DNA of 17,567 nt from Candidatus Fermentibacterota bacterium (lineage in GTDB: Bacteria > JAFGKV01). The stretch is from NCBI GenBank assembly GCA_016928395.1, contig JAFGKV010000294.1, forward strand, positions 1 through 17,567, in the 5' to 3' direction. Shown piece by piece: positions 4,981 through 13,512 of this stretch. Under the pieces are notes generated by a model, which had not been told where the DNA came from, searched no databases, and worked only from the letters and a program-made list of their open reading frames with translations. Position 1 is the stretch's first letter. Every line of letters begins with the position of its first letter. A program made the translations under genes and the position numbers.

Positions 4981-6027
4981 ATGACGGACAAGCAGATCCG
5001 CCTGACGGCCCTGACCACGGCCGCCGGCTGAGCGGCCAAGATGGGCCCCGAGGCCCTGGCGCAGGTCCTGCGCCCCTTGCGCGGCATGTTCCCGCCCGAG
5101 CGTTTTCCCAGGCTCCTGGTCGGCCTCGAGGTGAGCGATGACGCTGCGGTCTACAAAGTCAGCGATGATGTCGCGGTGATCAACACGCTGGACTTCTTCA
5201 CCCCCGTGGTGGACGACCCATACGACTATGGCGCCATTGCTGCCGCCAATGCCATGAGCGATGTGTATGCCATGGGGGGCGAGGTTGTCCTGGCCCTGAA
5301 TATCTGCGGCTTCCCGCCCGATCTGGGCTCGGAAATCGTAGCGGAGATTCTGCGTGGTGGCGCCGAGACGGTTCGCGAGGCCGGCGGTGCCTTGGCCGGC
5401 GGCCACACGGTCGAAGACCCCGAGCCCAAGTATGGGCTGGCGGTCATGGGAATGGTGCACCCCGAGCGAATCCTGACGAAGGGCGGCGCCCGTCCGGGCG
5501 ACATCCTCGCGTTGACCAAGCCTCTGGGCGTGGGCATCATCACTACGGCGGCCAAGGCCGACGCCGCCGATCCTGCCGACGTGGCGGGCGCCATCGTGAG
5601 CATGAAACGCCTCAATCGTGACGCTGCGCGGCTCGCCCAGGAGGCCGGGGTTCACGCCTGCACCGACATCACCGGTTTCGCCCTTCTGGGGCACGCCCTG
5701 GAGATGGCCGAGCGAAGCGGCGTTCGGCTTCGCTTTGACTTCGAGCGTCTTCCCTTCCTCGATGGCGCAACCCGGTACGCCGAGGGGTGGCTCTTCCCCG
5801 GAGGCACCTGCCGCAACGAGAGCTACTTTGGCCCCCGCGTGGAGTTCTCAGCGGGCATCCCGCAGGAGATCAAGCAGCTTCTGTTCACGCCCGAGACCTC
5901 GGGAGGGCTTCTCCTGGCCCTGCCGCCTGCCAGTGCCGAGGCGGCAGTTATGGCGTTTTCCGCGGCCGGCCACGGGTTTTGGATTGTCGGCTCAGCCATG
6001 GACGGAGAGGGTATCCGAATCGCCTGA
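4981..6027 (+). CDS. selD: Selenide, water dikinase (selenophosphate synthetase), selenocysteine-containing
   Basis: 348-residue SelD that makes selenophosphate, the Se donor for Sec-tRNA and selenouridine synthesis, from selenide and ATP. Translation should start at ATG 4981 and read through TGA 5029-5031 as selenocysteine at residue 17, giving AAGUAAKMGP. Sec17 and Lys20 match the catalytic Cys17 and Lys20 of E. coli SelD. Further landmarks: SDDAAVYKV (51-59), NAMSDVYAMGG (90-100), GGHTVEDPEPKYG, TKPLGVGII, TDITGFALLGHALEM and TPETSGGLLLA. A conventional caller would begin at ATG 5041 and lose the ATP/Se-binding N terminus. GGGAGG at 4964-4969 is 11 nt before the start, a slightly long spacing. 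The gene closes the operon. Confidence in the Sec reading is high because the N-terminal residues are homologous and in frame. Confidence 0.95.
5032..5074 (+). promoter_or_regulatory. Candidate bacterial SECIS element(s) for selD
   Basis: Two hairpins follow the Sec TGA. The first, GGGCC (5043-5047) with GGCCC (5052-5056) and loop CCGA, begins 11 nt after the TGA, the same spacing as in E. coli fdhF. The second, GGCGCAG (5058-5064) with CTGCGCC (5068-5074) around GTC, closely resembles the fdhF apical stem-loop, including the GCAGGUC-UGC core that SelB recognises, but it starts 26 nt after the TGA. Loop sequence favours the second, spacing favours the first. Either must recruit SelB with Sec-tRNA for SelD to be completed. 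Confidence 0.6.
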
Positions 6028-6205
6028 GACACTGCCTCTCCTTTACGCGGAGCAGGTCGCGTATTGACTCAGCGTTCCGGGCCTGTTTCTTGAAGAGGTT
6101 CCTGCAAAGGAGAGATGGCGGCCAGATGCCGCAATGCATCCGGGTACCGCACACGAACATCGCTGCCACGGCGATCTCCTGTACCGGTGTGCCGGATGAG
6201 AGGGG

Positions 6206-8179
6206 ATGGGGATGAGAGACGAGCCGCACAACCCGGGAGTCGGGGCTTCAGGCGAGGCCGATCTGCCCGACATGGCGGAAGCCGCGTTCGAGAGCAATTC
6301 GGCCGTCATGCTCTTGGTCGATCCTGGCCCAGGCACGATCATTCATGCCAATGAGGCCGCCTCCAACTACTCGGGCCGCTCCCGGCACGAGATGCGCGGC
6401 ATGCCAACCCACGAGTTCGTGGGCATGGCCCCGGAGGAACTGGCGTCTCTCCTGGCTGAGGTCATGGCAGGGCGACGGACGAGCTTCGAGTATGAGCATC
6501 GGCTGCCCGACGGAGAGCTGAGGCGGGCGACCGTGCTGTGCGCGCCGGTCAGATCGGGGCAGCGAGTTCTGGTGTCTCTTGTTCTCATGGATTGCCCGGA
6601 GCGCCCCAGAATCGAAGCGGCCCTGAGGGCAAGTGAGGAGCGATTTCGTCTCCTGGTCGAGACATCCACGGATGTCATCTGGACGGTTGATGAGGCCATG
6701 CGATTCACCTATGTCAGCCCGGCTGTCATGCGTCTGCGCGGCCTGACACCCGAAGAGGCTATGCGCGAATCGCTGGAAGAAGCCGTGTGCCCCGAGTTCC
6801 TGCCCCCTGTCGCCGACTCTCTGCATGGGAGAAGTGAGCACGGAGATCGCGGAGAAACGAGCCATGTCGGTCGCTGGGAGATCCAGCAGCCTCACAAGGA
6901 CGGCTCCCGGGTGTGGGTCGAGCTCATCACGAGAGAACTCTACGACGAGAACGGCCGGCGGAGTGGGGTTCTGGGCATTTCCCGCGATATCACGCGGCGC
7001 AAGAACGCGGAGCGGCAGCTCCTGGACTACCAGGGCCGGCTGGAGGCACAGAATCGGGAGCTCCGCAGGTTCAAAGTGGCTTTTGAGCAGAGCGGCAATA
7101 CCATCGTCATCACCGATCCGGAGGGCACAATCCTCTATGCCAATCCACGGTTCGAAGCGACCACCGGCTACACGCTCGAGGAAGCCAAGGGCCAGAATCC
7201 CCGGATCCTGAAATCCGGCGAGCTGGATGATGCGGCGTATCGCGCGCTCTGGGAGACGATTTCCAGCGGCAGGATCTGGCGAGGCGAGTTCCACAACAGA
7301 CGCAAGGACGGCTCGCTCTACTGGGAAGCAGCCACCATCGCCCCGGTGGTGGACGAGGAAGGCCGGATCACCAACTACATCGCCATCAAGGAAGACATCA
7401 CCGTGCGCAAGGAGGCACAGGAATCGCTACGGAAGTATGCCGTAGAGCTGGAATCGCAGAATGCGGAACTCGACGCCTTCGCCCACACCGTGGCCCACGA
7501 TTTAAAAGGACCTGTGGGAGCCTTGGTCGGCTTCTCCGAACTCCTGGCCGATTCGCCGGAGATGCGCGAGGAAGAGCGGAGCGGGATGCTCAACCATATC
7601 AACCAGACTGGATGGCAGATGACCCGCATCATCGATGCGCTGCTCTTGCTGTCGGCGACTCGACGAAAGAAGGTCGAGATCGCGCCGCTGGACATGGGTC
7701 GCATCATCGCGGGGGTTCGCCATCGGCTCGACAACATGGTCCAGCAGCATGGCGCGGACATTGTCGAGCCCGAGTCGTGGCCCAGGGCCTTGGGCTATGG
7801 GCCCTGGGTCGAGGAGGTCTGGGTGAACTATCTCAGCAATGCCGTGAAGTACGGGGGCCGGCCGCCCCGAATCGAACTCGGCGCCGAAGCCACAGCCGAG
7901 GGCACGGTGCGTTTCTGGGTGCGCGACAACGGCGCCGGGCTTTCCCCTGCGGAGCAGAGCAGGCTCTTCCTCCCCTTCACGCGGCTGCACCAGGTGAGCG
8001 TCGAGGGTCATGGCCTCGGCCTTTCCATCGTATGCCGGATCGTGGAGCGGCTGGGCGGAGAGACCGGCGTTGAGAGCGGGGTGGGCGAGGGCAGCCTGTT
8101 CTTCTTCACGCTCCCCCAGGCCGCAGAGGTCATCCCGGGGTTGCCTCCAGGGCCGGATCGTCTCGACGCCGTGCCGTGA
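6206..8179 (+). CDS. Soluble PAS-PAS-PAS sensor histidine kinase
   Basis: 657-residue protein without membrane segments. Order: PAS at about 28-132 (NSAVMLLVDPGPGTIIHANE), PAS/PAC at about 145-275 (ERFRLLVETSTDVIWTVDE, with PHKDGSRVWVE), PAS/PAC at about 290-405 (FEQSGNTIVITDPEGTILYAN, with NRRKDGSLYWE), then a HisKA domain with phospho-acceptor His431 (AHTVAHDLKGPVGAL) and a HATPase domain: N box with Asn545 (NYLSNAVKYGG), G1 DNGAGLSP, G2 GHGLGLSIV. It senses an intracellular signal and should phosphorylate a separate receiver; the convergent REC-GGDEF protein next door is a candidate. ATG 6206 and ATG 6212 are both possible starts, with a purine-rich GAGAGGGG just upstream. The 178-bp gap from selD has no strong terminator, so some read-through is possible. 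Confidence 0.92.
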   Translation: MGMRDEPHNPGVGASGEADLPDMAEAAFESNSAVMLLVDPGPGTIIHANEAASNYSGRSRHEMRGMPTHEFVGMAPEELASLLAEVMAGRRTSFEYEHRLPDGELRRATVLCAPVRSGQRVLVSLVLMDCPERPRIEAALRASEERFRLLVETSTDVIWTVDEAMRFTYVSPAVMRLRGLTPEEAMRESLEEAVCPEFLPPVADSLHGRSEHGDRGETSHVGRWEIQQPHKDGSRVWVELITRELYDENGRRSGVLGISRDITRRKNAERQLLDYQGRLEAQNRELRRFKVAFEQSGNTIVITDPEGTILYANPRFEATTGYTLEEAKGQNPRILKSGELDDAAYRALWETISSGRIWRGEFHNRRKDGSLYWEAATIAPVVDEEGRITNYIAIKEDITVRKEAQESLRKYAVELESQNAELDAFAHTVAHDLKGPVGALVGFSELLADSPEMREEERSGMLNHINQTGWQMTRIIDALLLLSATRRKKVEIAPLDMGRIIAGVRHRLDNMVQQHGADIVEPESWPRALGYGPWVEEVWVNYLSNAVKYGGRPPRIELGAEATAEGTVRFWVRDNGAGLSPAEQSRLFLPFTRLHQVSVEGHGLGLSIVCRIVERLGGETGVESGVGEGSLFFFTLPQAAEVIPGLPPGPDRLDAVP

Positions 8180-8205
8180 GGACGCTGGGGGCACCCACCA
8201 CCACC

Positions 8206-8293
8206 GGGGGGGGGCCTCGGCTTGACTCGCACCACGACCACAACCCCCCCGGGGGCGATTCGTCCGAAACATCCCCGAGACGGTACCCTCGGG
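8206..8293. terminator. Candidate bidirectional terminator between convergent genes
   Basis: Lies between the kinase stop (8179) and the stop of the opposite-strand regulator (8324). CCCGAG (8274-8279) pairs with CTCGGG (8288-8293) around an 8-nt loop holding the palindrome GGTACC. Just before it a run of nine G (8206-8214) can pair with a run of seven C (8244-8250). No T tract follows on either strand, so classical intrinsic termination is uncertain; position and structure are the evidence. Confidence 0.4.
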
Positions 8294-8323
8294 CCGCCGC
8301 ACATCACCTGGCCTGGGCCGGTC

Positions 8324-9250
8324 TCACGTGCTCTCCACCGCCAAGCGCCCGTGGAGTGCGACGCGGTTCCTTCCCAGCCGCTTCGCCTCGTAGAGCGCGG
8401 CGTCGGCGGCGGTCAAGAGCGTGTCGGTCGTCGCGTCACCCCGGTGGATGACGACGCCGATACTCACGGTAACCGACATGGGCCCAGATCTTGTCGGGAT
8501 CCGGCTCTCAGCAACCTGCCCGCGGAGCCTTTCGAACACCGGGACTGGGTCTTCCCTGGCCTCCATCGGCGCCACCACGAGAAACTCCTCGCCACCAAAG
8601 CGTCCGGCGCGATCGTAGCCCCGTAAGCTCGCGGCCATTACCCGCGCCAGGCCTTGCAGGACATCATCGCCGGTCTGGTGGCCATGGGTGTCATTGACCA
8701 CTTTGAAATGGTCGATATCGCACATCCCGACCGCCAGGGTGCTTCCCTGACGGGCGGCCCGGGAGAGCTCTTCGACGAGGCGATCCAAGATGGCCCGGCG
8801 GTTCAGCATTCCAGTGAGCGGATCATGGGTCGCGAGGTGAGCGAGTTCTCTTCTACTGTCGAGCAGCGCCTGCTGCATCTCCACCACGCGCCGGCCTACC
8901 GCGACCCGGGCGCGCAGCTCGCCGACGTTGAACGGCTTGGCGACATAGTCGTTGGCGCCGGCATTCAGGGCCTCGATGATATCGGACTTCTGGTCTCGTG
9001 CGGTCAGTATGATGAGGTAGGGGAGTTGATCGGTCTGCAGAGCGCGAACCCGCCGAACGACCTCGATCCCGTCTATCCCCGGCATCATCCAGTCCAGAAT
9101 GGCCATGAGGGGCGCGTCGGACCTTTGCAGCACGGCCCATGCTTCCGCACCATCGGCGGCTCTCACCGCCTCGTGGCCGTCTTGCTTCAGCACTATCTCG
9201 AGCAGGTCCAACCAGGCCTTGTCGTCATCGGCGATCAGAACGCGCACCAC
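8324..9250 (-). CDS. Response regulator with GGDEF diguanylate cyclase output (REC-GGDEF, PleD/WspR type)
   Basis: 308 residues. The receiver domain (1-120) has acidic Asp8-Asp10, phospho-acceptor Asp53 (AILDWMMPG), Thr83 and Lys105 (YVAKPF). The GGDEF domain (about 140-300) has HDPLTGMLNRR, DIDHFKVVNDTHGH, the active site GGEEF at 219-223, and an intact inhibitory RxxD site (Arg210-Asp213) placed five residues before it. It should make cyclic di-GMP from two GTP on phosphorylation and be subject to product inhibition. Translation starts at GTG 9250-9248 on the minus strand with GAGGTG 5 nt upstream. It converges with the PAS kinase and diverges from the propeller kinase; either could be the partner. 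Confidence 0.95.
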   Translation of the reverse strand: MVRVLIADDDKAWLDLLEIVLKQDGHEAVRAADGAEAWAVLQRSDAPLMAILDWMMPGIDGIEVVRRVRALQTDQLPYLIILTARDQKSDIIEALNAGANDYVAKPFNVGELRARVAVGRRVVEMQQALLDSRRELAHLATHDPLTGMLNRRAILDRLVEELSRAARQGSTLAVGMCDIDHFKVVNDTHGHQTGDDVLQGLARVMAASLRGYDRAGRFGGEEFLVVAPMEAREDPVPVFERLRGQVAESRIPTRSGPMSVTVSIGVVIHRGDATTDTLLTAADAALYEAKRLGRNRVALHGRLAVEST

Positions 9251-9609
9251 AATTTCACCTCAGCAGATTCCTCTGAGGGGTGTCAACCCCACTGATGCTT
9301 CCCCAGGATAGGGCTGTCGGTCCGGCCGCGGCGCTTTGGGATCCGTGTGCGATCATACCCACCCAGAGTGTTGTCCGAATACAGAAGATGCGCAGGCCAG
9401 AACGACTGTCAAGCCGCCGCACCCACTCGTGCGCGGCACGGCACCTATCGCGGTGCGCCGCCGATGGCGGTGAATCCTGCGATTGCTCTGCCGTGGAGCC
9501 TTCTTGCGCAGACAGATGCATCGTTCTTTCTTCTTCGTCGTCCAGTGGGTACTACTACACCTTCGCATTGGGGAGCACGACGTTCCTGCGAACTGAGGAG
9601 CCGCGTTCG
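9251..9609. other. Divergent intergenic region between REC-GGDEF gene and propeller kinase gene
   Basis: 359 bp that should hold the promoters of both genes. Near the regulator start, CCTCAG (9258-9263) pairs with CTGAGG (9273-9278), and GGGG (9277-9280) with CCCC (9287-9290), so the regulator's mRNA leader could fold. A shorter GCACC/GGTGC hairpin lies at 9441-9456. No convincing sigma-70 promoter is visible on either strand. The frame open across this region on the plus strand is not protein-like and is not counted as part of the kinase gene. Confidence 0.4.
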
Positions 9610-12600
9610 ATGCGCCATTCTCACACGCCCATCTCCGGTGGAAGTCGCCCCCTTCGATTGAGTTCAACGACCGCGTTCCCGCTCTTTCGGATGGCTCCCA
9701 GTTCTGGGGGGACTTCCGCGGCGGCCAGCTCTCTTTCATCTCGCGCCGTACCGCGTATGCTCGGGGCATGGGCGCTGGTCTTGGTGGTGGCCGGCTCCTG
9801 GGCATATGCAGAGACCCAGACGCTGTGTCCCGAGTTGCCCTCCACTGTCTTCACGCACTTCGATGGGCACGGCCTTGGCTCGTTGAATGGCTGTGCCTTT
9901 GACTCCGCGGGGTGTGCGTGGTTCGCCACGTCTCAGGGGCTCTTGCGGTTTGACGGCCAGAGAGTAAGGCGGTTCGACACCCGCGATGGCCTCCCTGATC
10001 TCCATGTGTACGACATTGTCTGCGATGCCGGTGGGGTGTTGTACGCCGGAACATGGCGCGGGCTCGGCGTCTTCCGTGACGGCCGGTTCCAGACGGTGCC
10101 CTTTCATGAGGCCGAGGGTCGAACCGACCTCGATGGGGTTCTCACTCATTCTCCCGCACGCCGGCTCGCCCTGGACAAGGAGGGTGGGCTTTGGGCAACG
10201 GGTGACGGCGGCGTCCTGCGCAGGGTGGAACCGGGCATGACAGCCACCTCGGTCGTTCCCTCTCCGCTTGGCCTCCTCCACATTCCGACCCATCTCGCGC
10301 TGGACCGCGGGGGCAGAGTCTGGCTTGCACACCTTCAGCCGGCGACCCCCCCTCTGGTGTACTGCAGGACCGATACTGGCTTCGTGCCTGCTTCAGCGGT
10401 AGGTGCGCCTCCTGATATAGTGGAACTGGGGTGCAACGACGCAGGGCTCTGGCTGCAGACCGTCGACGGTACTGTATGGATCGAGGCGGAGGGGGGCTTC
10501 CTCCCTGACGCGCTTCGGGGGGAGTGGCCTGGACGAACCCGGCTGTTCCAATGGCTCACTGCCGGGGGGACGAATGTACTGCTCGGCGAATCGGTCATCA
10601 TGCGATTCACCCAAGAGGGACGCCGCGGCATCGCCGAGAGTCCGGTCAGCGGGCGAACCCGCGCCGCAGTCGACATCGAGGGCATGGTCTGGTGCCCGGC
10701 GAGGCCCGAGGGCGTCGTGCGGGTCGGGCCTGATGCAATTGAGTGGTTCAGGCTGCCCGAGCCGCTGGGCATTACCATTGTGCAAGTCGGCCCCGATGGC
10801 GCATTGTGGTGCGGTTCCGAGAGCGGCCTCCACCACGGCCGGCCGGTGGATGGAAGCCTCCGATGGTCTCATGTGCCTCTTCCCCCGGTGACTGTGCTTC
10901 AGGCGGTGGAATCCGAATCGGTCATGGTGGGGACGGTTGACGGTGCCTTCCTCGTTGCCGGAGACCCGCCTCGGGTGATGGCGACGTGGACCGTCGACCG
11001 CGGGTTGCCAAACCCCGTGGTGACCGCGTTGGAAGCAGACGCTCGATCAGGGTGGATAGGCACGGCCCAAGGCACGTGCCGATGGGCCGTCGATGACCTT
11101 GACGCGTGCGTCGCTCCCGAACTGACGATGGCGATCACCGCCCTGCTCGGCGACAGCCTCGGTGCCTGGATAGGGACCTGGGGCGGCCTGAATCGTTACC
11201 GTGGGGGAGCTGTTGAACTCGTGGGAAGGGTGGACCAGGGCGGCATACTCCCTGCCGTCACAAGCCTCTACAAGACCCCTGCGGATGAGATCCTGGTCGG
11301 CACGTACAGTGACGGGCTGTTCGCCATCCGGGGCGATACCCTCTCCCCGCTTCCCTCGCCACTCAGCAGAGTCGTGAGTATCGTCCCCCGGCCTGGCGAC
11401 CTCCCGTTCGTGGTAGGGATTACACGCATTGTCGCGATGGAGCCTGCCGACTCATTCGCGCTGATCGCATCGTTCGATGAGCCCCATCCCGTGCGCGCCT
11501 CGGTCGGCATGGACGACGGCCTGTGGCTGGTGACTTCGACATCGTTGGAGCGGTGGGGATCCCTGCCTCCCATCAAGCTGGGAGCCGGCTCGGGGCTGCC
11601 TGATGAACCGATCCTCACACTGTCCGCGGATAGGCAGGGCAACCTGTGGGCTTCCACCGAGCACTACCTCTGTCGAGTCAGCCGAGACCGGCTTGGCACG
11701 CAGCCTCTACGCGGGCAACCAGCCGTCGCAGTCGTCCAGGAGGGCCCAAGCATCATCGTCTCGCCAGGCGAGAAACACCGCGCTCCCTTGGGGACTCGCG
11801 ATATCGCCTTGGAGTTCCGCTTGCCGTGGGATTTGGGCGGCATGCACGAACTCCGCACTCGGCTGGATCCACTCCAGCCAAGCTGGACGCCCTGGGATAA
11901 CCGGTGGCACCGAGAGTATGGTGCACTCCCCCCGGGGCGGCAGGCCGTATGGGTTCAGGCCCGGACTGCCGACGGGAGAGTGAGCCCCGAGACCATGGCG
12001 GCCGTGCTCGTGATTCCACCGCGCTGGCATGAACGCGCCTCAGTCCGGATCGCCGGAGGCCTGCTCCTGGTTGTGCTCGGGGTCATGGCCGGGCTCTCCC
12101 GCACGGCGGCGGCTCGCGCCAGGGCCTCCAAGCTGGAGCGCATGGTGTCCGAGCGGACCGCGGAACTGGACGCGGCGCGGTCCAAGGCGATTGAAGCCAG
12201 CACGGCAAAGAGCCTCCTCCTCTCTCGGATGTCCCACGAACTCCGCACCCCCCTGAGCGCTATGATGGGGTTTTCGGATCTCATCGCGGAGTCGTCCGAG
12301 GCCTCAGAAGAGCACCGGGGCTATGCCCAGGTCATCACCGATGCGGGGCAGAGACTGCTTGGCCTGATCAGAAGCATTCTGGATCTCAGCAAGGCAGAGG
12401 CCGCCGCAGGACAGTGCGAACATGTGCCCTTTGAGCCGAAGCCCTTGGTGGCGGATATCGTCCAGCTTCTCTCGGTCGAAGCCACCGAAGGCGGGATCGA
12501 CCTTGCCGCAGAGGAGAACGGGTGGCCCTCGCGTCCCATGCGGGGTGATCCTGATCGACTCAGGGAGGTCCTCATCAACCTGGTCAGGAATGCGCTGAAG

Positions 12601-12879
12601 TACACGGAGCGGGGAGGACACGTCCGCATTGCATGCCGAGCCGGCGACAGTTCGATCGAGATCTCCGTCAAGGATACCGGACCGGGGATCTCGCCGGAGG
12701 ATCAGAAACGACTGTTCGATCCGTTCGTGCGGCTTGCCGGCGGGAAGCCGGGTGAGGGAGGCGCGGGGCTTGGCCTCACTATCACCAAGCAGCTCGTCGA
12801 GGCCATGGGTGGCACGATATCCGTGGAGAGCACCGTGGGCGAGGGCAGCACCTTTGCAGTAGCGCTGCCCGTTTGGTGA
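9610..12879 (+). CDS. Membrane sensor histidine kinase with periplasmic two-component-regulator propeller
   Basis: 1089 residues. A hydrophobic signal anchor lies at about 50-67 (MLGAWALVLVVAGSWAYA). A long periplasmic sensor follows (about 75-700), with a dozen or so propeller-type repeats (patterns such as LALDKEGGLWATGDGGVLRR and GLPDEPILTLSADRQGNLWA), then a Y_Y_Y-type domain (about 720-800), a membrane helix at about 812-830, a coiled linker, HisKA with His876 (MSHELRTPLSAMMGFSDL) and HATPase with Asn994 (NLVRNALKY), G1 DTGPGIS and G2 GAGLGLTI. It is the HTCC-like architecture without receiver or AraC modules, so it must signal to a separate regulator; the divergent REC-GGDEF gene is the obvious neighbour. 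ATG 9610 has GAGGAG at 9595-9600; ATG 9757 would begin at the anchor but has no ribosome-binding site. Confidence 0.9.
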   Translation: MRHSHTPISGGSRPLRLSSTTAFPLFRMAPSSGGTSAAASSLSSRAVPRMLGAWALVLVVAGSWAYAETQTLCPELPSTVFTHFDGHGLGSLNGCAFDSAGCAWFATSQGLLRFDGQRVRRFDTRDGLPDLHVYDIVCDAGGVLYAGTWRGLGVFRDGRFQTVPFHEAEGRTDLDGVLTHSPARRLALDKEGGLWATGDGGVLRRVEPGMTATSVVPSPLGLLHIPTHLALDRGGRVWLAHLQPATPPLVYCRTDTGFVPASAVGAPPDIVELGCNDAGLWLQTVDGTVWIEAEGGFLPDALRGEWPGRTRLFQWLTAGGTNVLLGESVIMRFTQEGRRGIAESPVSGRTRAAVDIEGMVWCPARPEGVVRVGPDAIEWFRLPEPLGITIVQVGPDGALWCGSESGLHHGRPVDGSLRWSHVPLPPVTVLQAVESESVMVGTVDGAFLVAGDPPRVMATWTVDRGLPNPVVTALEADARSGWIGTAQGTCRWAVDDLDACVAPELTMAITALLGDSLGAWIGTWGGLNRYRGGAVELVGRVDQGGILPAVTSLYKTPADEILVGTYSDGLFAIRGDTLSPLPSPLSRVVSIVPRPGDLPFVVGITRIVAMEPADSFALIASFDEPHPVRASVGMDDGLWLVTSTSLERWGSLPPIKLGAGSGLPDEPILTLSADRQGNLWASTEHYLCRVSRDRLGTQPLRGQPAVAVVQEGPSIIVSPGEKHRAPLGTRDIALEFRLPWDLGGMHELRTRLDPLQPSWTPWDNRWHREYGALPPGRQAVWVQARTADGRVSPETMAAVLVIPPRWHERASVRIAGGLLLVVLGVMAGLSRTAAARARASKLERMVSERTAELDAARSKAIEASTAKSLLLSRMSHELRTPLSAMMGFSDLIAESSEASEEHRGYAQVITDAGQRLLGLIRSILDLSKAEAAAGQCEHVPFEPKPLVADIVQLLSVEATEGGIDLAAEENGWPSRPMRGDPDRLREVLINLVRNALKYTERGGHVRIACRAGDSSIEISVKDTGPGISPEDQKRLFDPFVRLAGGKPGEGGAGLGLTITKQLVEAMGGTISVESTVGEGSTFAVALPVW

Positions 12880-12910
12880 GCCTCCGGTCCGTCACATCCG
12901 GAATCTTCGA

Positions 12911-12956
12911 GAGTGGCGAGATTGATGCCGCCAAAGAGCTGCCACTCATGGCGGCA
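12911..12956 (+). ncRNA. Possible H-type pseudoknot in the leader of the flavodoxin-like gene
   Basis: Two perfect inverted repeats interlock. GAGTGGC (12911-12917) pairs with GCCACTC (12941-12947); TGCCGCCA (12926-12933) pairs with TGGCGGCA (12949-12956). Because the second stem starts inside the loop of the first and closes outside it, they form either a compact H-type pseudoknot (7-bp and 8-bp stems, 8-nt and 7-nt loops, 1-nt junction) or two mutually exclusive hairpins. It lies 32 nt after the kinase stop and 58 nt before ATG 13015. No known riboswitch motif was recognised and there is no T tract. Confidence 0.45.
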
Positions 12957-13014
12957 AAGACCTCCTCATCGGTAGGCAGTAGATAGGTGCACGGCGAAGG
13001 GAAGGGCTGACACC

Positions 13015-13512
13015 ATGAAGGCGCGTGTCGTATACGAATCGCTCTGGGGGAACACCGCAAAGATCGCCCGGGCCATTGCCGAAGGAATCGGGCCCGAGGC
13101 CCGCGCGGTGTCGACGGCCGAAGCCACCGGGGATGTGCTGGCCGGCATCGACCTCATCGTGGCGGGGGCTCCACTCCTGGCGTTTGGCCTCCCCACGGAG
13201 GCCATCAGGGAGAGCATCCGCAAGGATTCCGGCTCCGCGCCCTCGCCGCCGGACCTGTCTCACCCGTCCATGCGCGCATGGCTGGAGGGCCTGCCCCCCG
13301 GCGAAGGCCGCGCCGCAGCCTTCGAGACGCGTATCTGGTGGTCACCGGGCGGTGCCATCGGCGCCATATCCCGCGGCCTGAAGCGCGCGGGATACTCCCC
13401 CGTCGCCAAGGGGCGCCGATTCATCGTCACCGGCAAGTACGGCCCCCTCCGCGACGGCGAACTGGACCGGGCACGTCAATGGGGCAGGGCTTTGGCCCAG
13501 GCCATGGCGTGA
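13015..13512 (+). CDS. Flavodoxin-like protein
   Basis: 165-residue cytosolic protein. The N terminus VVYESLWGNTAKIARAIAEG (5-24) is the FMN phosphate-binding loop of flavodoxins (S-x-x-G-N-T). DLIVAGAPLLAFGLP at about 47-61 is the second strand-loop contact region, and the C-terminal part (RRFIVTGKYGPLRDGELDRARQWGRAL) closes the fold with its last strand and helix. It probably binds FMN and carries electrons or acts as a quinone-type reductase; the partner is unknown. ATG 13015 is preceded by AAGGGAAGGG about 10 nt upstream. It stands 135 bp after the kinase gene, with a structured leader between. Confidence 0.88.
   Translation: MKARVVYESLWGNTAKIARAIAEGIGPEARAVSTAEATGDVLAGIDLIVAGAPLLAFGLPTEAIRESIRKDSGSAPSPPDLSHPSMRAWLEGLPPGEGRAAAFETRIWWSPGGAIGAISRGLKRAGYSPVAKGRRFIVTGKYGPLRDGELDRARQWGRALAQAMA

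Noticed and set aside
5041-6027. selD starting at ATG 5041
   Set aside because: It would lack the catalytic Sec17/Lys20 segment; homology continues upstream through the in-frame TGA to ATG 4981.
7502-8302. Long open frames on the minus strand opposite the PAS kinase, and similar frames opposite most other genes
   Set aside because: They are antisense shadows caused by high GC third positions; their translations show no domain signature, whereas the plus-strand kinase motifs are complete.
9280-9609. Upstream extension of the propeller kinase frame to 9280
   Set aside because: The extra 110 codons are low-complexity and precede the only good ribosome-binding site (GAGGAG at 9595) for ATG 9610.
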